From positions 252,875,905-252,939,904 of the forward strand of contig OY856188.1 of the NCBI GenBank assembly GCA_963693315.1: 64,000 bases of DNA, written 5' to 3'. A program made the translations under genes and the position numbers. This document shows positions 56,661 through 64,000 of the stretch, piece after piece; the stretch's first letter is position 1, and each line of letters starts with the position of its first letter. Source of the stretch: Diogma glabrata (lineage: Eukaryota > Arthropoda > Insecta > Diptera > Cylindrotomidae). The notes under the pieces were generated by a model. It ran no database searches and was not told the DNA's origin. It saw only the letters and a list, made by a program, of their open reading frames with translations.

Positions 56661-57331
56661 TGTTACGTTTTTCCAACTTTCTTTCGAATTGGCCTTACTC
56701 TCAATTCGATAAACGCAATTCCCAATCTCTTCTGAGTTCGATCACTGATTAGTAAGCACAAACACCAGGTTTTATTAAGTCTTCAACTCCTTGATTGTTC
56801 CACAACAACAGGAAAACAATACAGCAAAGAATATTCCTAACTAGAATATTCTTCCAACAGCTTCAGAAACTCCAACGGTTGATTGTAGAAATTTCCAGTA
56901 ATAACAGCGTTAAAATAATACACAAAATATTTCTATTCAATGACACTTATAACTTTATTACACTTATAACTTTACACAAAATCTAATTTAAAGATCACTT
57001 TTATAATTTTAACTTCACAATCGCAGGTTTAAAATAAAACTAATTAAAAACTACAATAGGTAATCTTCTTATATACCTTCTGCAATACTTCTAGATAATT
57101 CGACATCACTTTCCAGAAACCTTGAGAAAATATTAGAATATTCGATTATTTTACGTTATGTTGATTTGATTCATAAAATCGTTTATGTTGACCCTATTTC
57201 TAAGAAGAGACAACAACAACAATATTCATTTCATTCAATTTCTGTTATGTTTTGTTGATTTTATTTTCCTGGAAGTGACCGTAATCGTTTAGATCTTTCT
57301 GTAATCGTCAAGATTTTCTGCAATCGTAACA
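56661..57331 (-). repeat. 5' LTR of the Gypsy element
   Basis: 671 bp. On the minus strand TATATAAG at 57075-57068 is a plausible TATA box, and AATAAA near 56776-56771 is a plausible polyadenylation signal further on. That places the start and end of transcription within the LTR in the usual order. Confidence 0.95.
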
Positions 57332-57335
57332 ATAC

Positions 57336-57672
57336 CATACTGTGATAAACACACATTTTTGTAGAATCATATGTAAATGAATCATTTGTAATATATCGCA
57401 TGGTGTTTGTTGGTTTTCTGTAAATATCAAAATTAAGACAATGGTTGTCTCAAATGACAAGAACATCCAGAAATGGTAATTGATTATTATTTTATAATTC
57501 TATGGTAAATTTTATTGAATCTGCTTGTTCATTTAACGTTGAAAGTATGGTGTTTACTTCATTAGATTTTACAATTGCGAAAATGTCATCAACATAACGG
57601 AACCATATTCTAGGCAGCATGTTATTGTTTAATAGTTTTGTTTCTAAATTACCCATAAATATATTTGCAACA
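57336..57672 (-). pseudogene. Penelope-like element, reverse transcriptase part
   Basis: On the minus strand the frame contains MGNLETKLL, then RIWFRYVDDIFAIVKS with the catalytic YVDD-type box, SIKFTIEL, QLPFLDVL, FDIYRKPTNTMRYIT and ends at the Gypsy target site. The same frame resumes at 50863. The pattern FRYVDD..., FLDV, YRKPT is diagnostic of Penelope-like elements. There are two in-frame stops (near 57505 and 57460). The N-terminal reverse transcriptase motifs are missing, because the copy ends at a junction with an inverted second copy at about 57673-57690. Confidence 0.8.
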
Positions 57673-57685
57673 AAACAAGATAGTT

Positions 57686-58240
57686 ATTTCAACCCGAAAG
57701 ACAAATTAATTGATATTAAAAAATCTGGCATTTACCAAATATTATGTAATGAATGTGATAAAATTTACGTAGGTCAAACGAAAAGAGCTATTGATATAAG
57801 ATTCAAAGAACACATAGCTCATATTAAATACAACACACCAAATAATTCTGCAGTGGCTCATCATGTCATCGAAACAAGCCACTCTAATATTGATTTGAAG
57901 ATTTTAAAACAAATTAACAACAATAAGGAGTTAGATGGTTGGGAAAGTTATTTCATAAACAAATATAAAAATATTTTAATGAATATTGAAGCGGAACAAA
58001 TTCATTCATTTTCATTTAATTTTATAACTTAATTTTTGATATTGTTTTTCTTTCTTTTTGGTTTTCATTTATTGTTAAAATCTAGTTTTCCTTTTTTGTT
58101 AAAAGTTTTATTTTTTTTTTCATTTTTCTTTATTTAGTATACACTTGATAATGATATGTGAACATATCGAAATGCATAGTGTTGAAATAAATTATTTTTA
58201 ATTTATATGTTTGTAATACCATTATTGGTGGAAATAAAAT
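57686..58240 (+). pseudogene. Inverted partial copy of the Penelope-like element: GIY-YIG domain and 3' UTR
   Basis: From 57690 the plus strand encodes NPKDKLIDIKKSGIYQ and the rest of the GIY-YIG domain to a TAA at 58032, nearly identical to the minus-strand copy at 50535-50207 (differences such as R/T and G/S near HIKYN and ETGH). The 3' UTR match extends to about 58240. The first 24 residues of the open frame from 57619 are antisense of the other copy. Inverted, truncated neighbours are common in Penelope-like insertions. Confidence 0.85.
58120..58200 (+). ncRNA. Hammerhead-like motif relic in the Penelope-like 3' UTR
   Basis: ACACTTGATAATGATATGTG then AACATATCGAAATGCATAGTGT: an outer stem ACACT/AGTGT, an inner stem GATATG/CATATC with TGAA loop, and GAAA directly after. 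This is the layout seen in Penelope-like elements, whose 3' regions hold hammerhead ribozymes (CTGATGA ... GAAA). Here the CTGATGA core is altered, so it is probably inactive. The other copy (about 50050-50105, minus strand) has a weaker inner stem. Confidence 0.35.
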
Positions 58241-58813
58241 TTAATTAAAATATTAACACCTCTAAGTTTAAATCTTCAATAACTTCTAGTCCTGCCTTAT
58301 GCTCTTATGGAAACATGGTATATAAGGATTTAGTACTGTTTTCAATATTTCTGCATACCAACTGCCGGTTTGTCACTTCCGGCTAAAAAGGTTTTTTTCA
58401 TGTGTTTATCCCTACTTTATGCCTACAATTACCGATCGATTGTCATGAAACGTTGGTAAAAGCTTTCAAGTAATATGAAAAAGATTTTATCAGCTTTTGG
58501 AGTACATTGGAAAAAGAGTTGGGGGGTCCACCATACAACAGGTGGTTCTCTCCACTATGTTTTTTGTTTGTTGGGAGCATACAACATTCGTTCGTGAATG
58601 AATTTGATTAAACTTTGGAAAAAGATACAAATATGTATGGCAAGGAACTGATTGATTTTTAAGCGGTAGTGAACAGTGGTGGGGGGGGGGGGGGGCGGTC
58701 CCCCGAGCACCTGTTATTTTGTAAGCTCAATAACATCTGTACCTGATAACCGAATTAGATGAAACTTGGTACATAAGCATTTAGTATGGTTCACAACAGT
58801 TCTGCATCCTAAC

Positions 58814-59907
58814 TAGTGTTTCCAATTATCCGTGATTTTAACTATCCGGATATCGAATAGTATGTGAAGTAATTATCCGGATATCCGGATAATAATCCGA
58901 TAGTGGATTTAAATAAAAACAATATGTAGTTTTAAAAAATAAAAATTAGTTAATCATTTATTTTCATCTGAAAAATAATATTTTAAAAATGCAAGAGCGT
59001 TTAACATTGGAAACTGCAACCGATTTCTAGTTTTCGTTAAGAAGATACTATAGCAACCGAAAAGACTCTTTCACTTTCGTTCGAAGTAGGTTGACTGGTC
59101 CTCAAAGCATCAAACAGCTGTTCTAGGTAAGGAGTGAGTGTTTTATTTATGCTTTTATAAACTAAATTCCTTGTCCAGTGAAGAATAATTATTTTAACGA
59201 TTAACTTTACTATGTATTTTCGATTGGTGAAATCGTATTTTTCAATTCCATGAATAAATTACATTCGGTAAGTTCGGTCGGAGTGGGAGAATTTTCATTT
59301 TCCTTAACTTCTTGTTCCACCATTTTTAACTCAACATTTTTGGTTGTTTTAGTATCCGGAAACAAACTTTTTATTAACGTTTTTGCATAACTGATAGCTT
59401 ATGATTTAGAAATATAAATAAAATCGTCAAAATTATTATTTTGGAATAGTGTTGAATTCTGCACCAACATCATTAATGAAACTAGCTCAACATTTCTCGT
59501 TTTGTTAATAGACTGCCTTAATGTGATTAACTTTAAATGTTTTCAAATTACAAAAAATTGAATCCTAAATTATGACACGGCAAAATACTGTTTTTTATTT
59601 GTAAATAAATTACACTTCTAAAAATTCAAATTCAAAACAATTGCTGCAATGATAATTTTTAGGTCAACCAAACGAAGTCGTCTAAATGAAAAAACTAAGT
59701 TTTAGATTGACCAAACGAAAACGTCTATTATGAAAAATTAGTAGTAGCTGATTAAAATTTTTAAAAACGTAAATAGCGCAAACAATTTTTTTTGCTTTAA
59801 TTTAGTTATCCGGATATTTTTTGTGAATTAACCGGATATCGGATAGCAAAATTTTTTCGAATTATCCGGATAATTCCAATCCGGCTTAAACCGGATTGGA
59901 AACACTA
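58814..59907 (-). mobile_element. hAT DNA transposon, internally deleted
   Basis: The ends TAGTGTTTCCAAT and ATTGGAAACACTA are inverse, with subterminal ATCCGGATA words repeated in both ends. The 8 bp target duplication is ATCCTAAC at 58806-58813 and ATCCCAAC at 59908-59915 (one mismatch). Removing the element would restore the tandem repeat unit (GCATCCCAACTTCCGG). Transposase remains are on the minus strand. Confidence 0.9.
58985..59520 (-). pseudogene. hAT transposase C-terminal fragment
   Basis: Near 59110-59040 the minus strand reads YLEQLFDALRTSQPTSNESERVFSVA, the conserved core of the hAT C-terminal dimerisation domain (normally P/T-SE-RVFS). Further upstream, 59520-59300, are degraded frames with ELVSLMMLVQNST and PTPTELTECNLFMEL. 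Stops and a frame change are present, and the DDE catalytic core is missing. Confidence 0.8.
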
Positions 59908-61200
59908 ATCCCAACTTCCGGTTTTTCACTTCCGGTAAAAAAAAATTTCGTACTTTTTTTCAGTGTCTTTATGCACACTACAGCCTACAATATTGAAGTG
60001 ATTATAATGAAACTTATGAAAAAGGTTTCAATTAATGTGAGAAGATAGTTATCATCTTTTGGGACACATTGATCAAAGTGGCGGGGATCTACCATACAAA
60101 TTCTGACTTTTCACACTTTGTTTTAAAAGTTTGTTGGGAGCATACAGACTTCGTTCATTAATTTAACTTAATGACACTTTGAAAAAAGATGGAGACTTAA
60201 ATGACAAAGAACTGATTAGGTTTTGGACAATATTGGGATAAGTGGTGAGGGGCCTCCCGAACACCTGTTTATTGTGTCACCATTTTTTCAATGATTGTTC
60301 GAAGCATACAGCATTCGTTCGTGAATGAATTTTGATGACACTTTGGAAAAAGATGCAAATATGTATGCCATGGAACTGATTAGTTTTTGAGCGATAGTGA
60401 ACAAAGTGGTAGGAGGTTTCCCATACACCTGTTTTTTTGAAAGCTCAATAACATCTGTACCTGATAATCGAATTGGTTGAAACTTGGTACATAAGCATTT
60501 AGTACGGTTCATAACAGTTCTGCATCCCAACTTTTAGTTTTTTACTTCCGGTAAAAATTTTTTTTTTGTAAGTTTTTGAAATTTTATTAGTGTCTTTATG
60601 CACACTACAGCTTACAATAATGAAGTGATTATGATGAAACCTATGGAAAAGGTTTTATTTAGTGTGAGAAGATAATTATCATCTTTTGGAACATATTGAT
60701 TAAAGTGGCGGGGGTCTACCATACAACTGCTGACTTTTCACACTTTGTTTTTAAAGTTTGTTGGGAGCATACAGACTTCATTCAGTAATCAATTTCAATG
60801 ACACTTTGAAAGGATGGAGACTTAAATGACACAGAACTGATTATTTTTTAGACAATATTGGGATAAGGGGTGGAGGGCCTCCCGAACACCTGTTTATTGT
60901 TTCAATGTTTGTTGGGAGCATGCAACATTCGTTTGTGAATGAATTCTGATGACACTTTGGAAAAAGATGCAACTATGTATGGCAAGGAACTGATTAGTTT
61001 TTGAGCGATAGTGAACAAAGTGGTGGGGGTGTCCCAAACACCTGTTTTTTTGAAAGCTCAATAACGTCTGTACCTGGTAATCGAATTAAATGAAACTTAG
61101 TACATAAGCATTTAGTACGGTTTACAACAGTTCTGCATCCCAACAACTTCCGGTTTGTCACTTCTGGTTAAATTTTTTTTTTTACTTTTTCTCGTACAAC

Positions 61201-63041
61201 TGAATTTATGTCTCTTGGAATACTACTACTCTCTTTAATATCTTTTAAGCTTAGAACTACGCGAAATCTACAACACTGCTTAGCTTTTAATTAAAGTATT
61301 TGATGGAAATTAGCTCATTATATATCCAGAACACTATGTTTCCAGAGCTGTGGTGAAGTCAACCTATGCATCAGCGTTGCAATATTTTTTATGGGTTTCA
61401 TATATAAAAAAAAGATCTACGGGATTACAATTTAAAAATGGAAAACAGCTGAAAGGAATACACTTTAGGAATACATCGTCGCGTTGCATCTAAGGAATAC
61501 ACAATTGAAACGTTTTATATATTCCAAAGTTTAAACTTGGTAAAAAGTGATTATTTGTTTATCATCTCAATATTGTATTTTATTACTTGGAATCAACTTA
61601 ATCATGGGAATAGCAATTCTAAGGTCATATAACTTAAATAATTTTAAAAACAAAAACTCACACAGGACTAGAAAATTGCTAAACATCTTATCATGGGAAA
61701 CTAATAGATTAAGGAATATTCTCAGATTAGAAATAATATAATAAGAAAAAGTAACGACCAACGCCTTGGTTGTGTCTAGTCTCAAAGCTCCTTACCAAAA
61801 AATTATAAGAAAGGTGAACAAATGAGGCCAATCGAGGTTTCTTCCTTAATTCAAATTCAAAACATAACAATAAGTGATAGACTGTTTTATAAGTTGCAAA
61901 GTTTGCAAAAAATTTTGTATATACTTCAACTGAACTATAAAGGAGACCAATGTAAATTATTCAAATCAGCTTCAGATTCAAATTAAAAGTAGACAACCAT
62001 TTTGAGGGCAATATACATAAATTATAATTTAGATCATTGGAAAACATACCCAAGACATTCTATACTCTTCAAATTAATGTGAAATTGTCCCAAAAATTAA
62101 GTTCTATTGTTTATACCTATACTTCGTCCAAAACATTCGGCAAAAACTTACCTGTAAGTAAAAAAAAGGTTTTTTAATATAAAATCGTTAAACAGACATT
62201 TAGCTTAAGTATAATTATAGATAATAAAACCTAATAAAATTATGGGTAAAGATTCCAAAAAGCGAAAGAATTAATTAAGGTTTGAACCATACCTCTTGAA
62301 AATTCATTAAAAAATAATTATTTAAAATTTGTTGTGGATTCATATTGAAAAAATTTATTTTTCTTTAAATTATAATTTAAAAAGAAATGCAATGGATTAG
62401 TTTTATTAAATCAATTACATTTCACGTTTACCCCTATTATGTCATTCTATAACTATGTCCCACATTACGCTTTTTTTATTACAAATTAATTGTTCAACAA
62501 TTTGAAATTAATATATAATATTAGATTAAGAAATGTACTTGCTGTTATATTTTCTAAATTAATATATTTATTTATATTATCAATTTTGCATGTGTGTGAT
62601 CGATAGCAGCCAGTCGAAAGTAAATAACTAATTATTTTTTGAAAACAATGAAATTTTGTGGATTTCATAAAAGCTGGTCAATCACACATTATAGAGAACA
62701 TGAGATCATGATTATGTGCAGAATGAAATGGATGGAATGAAAGCTTCCGACTTTTCATCCCATTTCTTTTTACAACAAACTTTAAGTTTAACGTAAAATT
62801 CGTTTCAAAATAATGACAAAACTGTTTAGTTTAAAATTTAAGTTTTATATATATATGACATAATTTGATTATTCAATAACAATTTTTAAACAATTTTTTT
62901 TTTTAATTTTTCATATCAAAATTTCTTAATACTTTCCAATGCTACAATAAGGAAATTATAGTTAAACTAGTTTCTTTAAGCTTCATTTCATTGTTTATTA
63001 ATTATTGATTTCATCACGTGTTAATCCAAATTATTTATGCA
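61201..63041. other. No gene seen
   Basis: AT-rich, short frames only. The first 200 bases are less AT-rich but match nothing I recognise. Confidence 0.5.
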
Positions 63042-63105
63042 GCATGCTGCCTTCATCGATGTTTAATATGATAGGAGAAAAAATACCAGTGAAAACGAGT
63101 AAGGG
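63042..63105 (+). CDS. Possible short exon
   Basis: Acceptor-like TTATTTATGCAG at about 63043, then one open frame beginning MLPSSMFNMIGEKIPVKTSK, then a donor-like GGGTAAGAC at about 63105. The peptide is plausible and not AT-driven, but only about 21 codons long and the pyrimidine tract is weak. I do not recognise it. Confidence 0.25.
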
Positions 63106-63502
63106 GTAAGACAATATCATCGAATTTTTTTATTTTAAATAATTCAAACCGGGGATATCGTACTCACCGCCGGACAACTTTTTGAAGGACCCTCAGGAGA
63201 TCGTTTACAGGAGCATTGTAATTCAATATTTGTACAAATAAAATGTGCCGATATAAAGTCAAAAGTTATCCCTTTTCAAGAAAAATTTGTAATAAACAAC
63301 TTTTTTGGCCTTGCTACTGCGTATAAATGTCGATGTGACATGTGAGCTCAGAACAACAACTCAACAACAAACACAAAAAGAAATATATAAAACTCAAGAA
63401 TTGTCTGCGCGTCAGAACTTACAAAGATATTGTCTTTCGCCCGCAGAACAAAACAAACAAACACAACTAATTGTCCGCGCATCAGTATATACAAGGTTCT
63501 AG
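63106..63502. other. No gene called
   Basis: An open frame at 63305-63502 is Gln/Thr-rich (repeated CAACAAC and ACAAACAAA) and shows duplicated words TTGTC.GCGC.TCAG. It is probably low-complexity sequence and not coding. Confidence 0.4.
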
Positions 63503-64000
63503 CAGGGGTTGGGAACCTGCTGCCTTAAGGCCACATGCAGCCTTTTGAGATTTTCTTTGCGGCCTTATCACATATTTTGAATTTTATACAAAATTCAAAC
63601 CAATTTTTTTTTGTTGAAATATTTTTTTAAAATTTTCTAAATATATTTAATCATTTTTTTCGAAAATATTTTCTCTAGTTTTGCAGTAGTCGACTTTTTT
63701 CATGATTTCGGTTTAAAAATAGCGAAGTAACAATAACCCATTAATTTTACGTTTAGATCGCCGATAGTTTAATAGAATATCAATAAAATATATTTTGCCA
63801 CAAGAGATGAAAACACTCCTTTTTCGTGTGTGAGAACTTGTTAGTGAGACGCGTTAGCGATTAGTGCAATTTAACGAACGTAAAATTTTTTAATCTCGCG
63901 TAGGAAATTGAAATATTTTTTACGATGTTAAATAAATAATAAACGATATTTTACAACTATCGATGATTCAAATGATACAAATTGATAATGTTTAAGGGTG
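63503..64000. mobile_element. hAT-type terminus, element continues past the window
   Basis: CAGGGGTTGGGAACCTGC followed by TGCCTTAAGGCCACATGCAG and CTTTGCGGCC is the typical look of hAT inverted termini with subterminal repeats of GCGGCC-like words. The neighbouring 8 bases at left, GGTTCTAG, would be the target duplication to look for beyond the right end. No transposase is visible in the 500 bp available. Confidence 0.55.

Larger units (their letters stand above)
50864..57331 (-). mobile_element. Full-length Ty3/Gypsy LTR retrotransposon
   Basis: Two LTRs of 671 bp (50864-51534 and 56661-57331) begin TGTTAC and end GTAACA. They appear identical wherever I compared them. The target duplication is ATAC (50860-50863 and 57332-57335). 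Gag and pol are both open. The order gag, protease, reverse transcriptase, RNase H, integrase is that of Ty3/Gypsy. No env-like frame is present. Identical LTRs mean a very recent insertion. It landed inside a Penelope-like element. Confidence 0.97.
58255..61200 (+). repeat. Tandem array of a ~615 bp repeat family
   Basis: The marker CTCAATAACATCTGTACCTG occurs at about 58717, 60441 and, as AACGTCTGT, about 61056. The last two are about 615 bp apart, and the first interval is longer because of the hAT insertion. Each unit carries TTAGTACGGTTCATAACAGT, TCTGCATCCCAACTTCCGG, CACACTACAGC, TTGGGAGCATACAGACTTCG and CTCCCGAACACCTGTTTATTG. Open frames are accidental. Scattered relatives lie at 44890, 46730 and possibly 19612. 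Confidence 0.85.

Noticed and set aside
61547..61785. Overlapping plus- and minus-strand frames of 64 and 72 codons
   Set aside because: AT-driven composition, no signals, opposing frames equally open.

Overview
The window looks like a repeat-dense, AT-rich stretch of an insect or other arthropod nuclear genome. The evidence is the set of transposon families (CR1/Jockey-type non-LTR elements, Ty3/Gypsy, Penelope-like, hAT, pogo/Tigger, Helitron-type helicase, DUF4817-type mariner-like), spliceosomal intron signals, and the lack of operons or ribosome binding sites. I found no complete host gene. The species cannot be named from sequence alone.

Layout. 0-5 kb: a nearly full-length non-LTR retrotransposon, with ORF1 broken and ORF2 interrupted by a single in-frame TAA. 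5-9 kb: an AT-rich repeat, a mariner-like transposase fossil, a 5'-truncated Jockey tail and a large inverted minisatellite. 9-14 kb: mostly featureless, with one convincing spliced exon on the minus strand (13176-13338). 14-17 kb: several tandem repeats, including three ~330 bp units. 17.2-21.4 kb: a nested structure in which a foldback element with a ~147 bp tandem core is invaded by a pogo/Tigger-like transposon that itself carries a 108 bp MITE. 22-27 kb: Gypsy pol and gag fossils. 28.9-30 kb: an inverted second copy of the 5-6 kb repeat.

32.3-36.4 kb is the least ordinary region. It appears to be a ~4 kb DNA element bounded by inverted termini and carrying nine copies of the word GTCATTACCATCC. 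Inside is a broken, intron-containing gene of a multi-copy insect protein family whose function I do not know. 38-39 kb: a TTAA-flanked, poly-G-ended foldback. 40.9-42.4 kb: a perfect 37 bp hairpin, then a Gypsy gag fossil joined to the remains of a gene with DTD, HAFTGSDT and Cys-rich motifs, resembling an uncharacterised invertebrate family with nuclease-like acidic motifs. 45-48.5 kb: an internally deleted non-LTR element, a Pif1/Helitron helicase scrap and another non-LTR tail.

50-58 kb: a young, apparently intact Ty3/Gypsy element on the minus strand (671 bp LTRs, ATAC target duplication, gag with SAP motif and zinc knuckle, full pol) has split a Penelope-like element. The Penelope-like element also has an inverted partial copy beside it. 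58.2-61.2 kb: a ~615 bp tandem repeat interrupted by a 1.09 kb hAT element whose 8 bp target duplication is still readable. The window ends in another hAT terminus.

Together these describe a transposon graveyard with clear nesting order, one recently active Gypsy insertion, and one candidate unfamiliar DNA transposon family.
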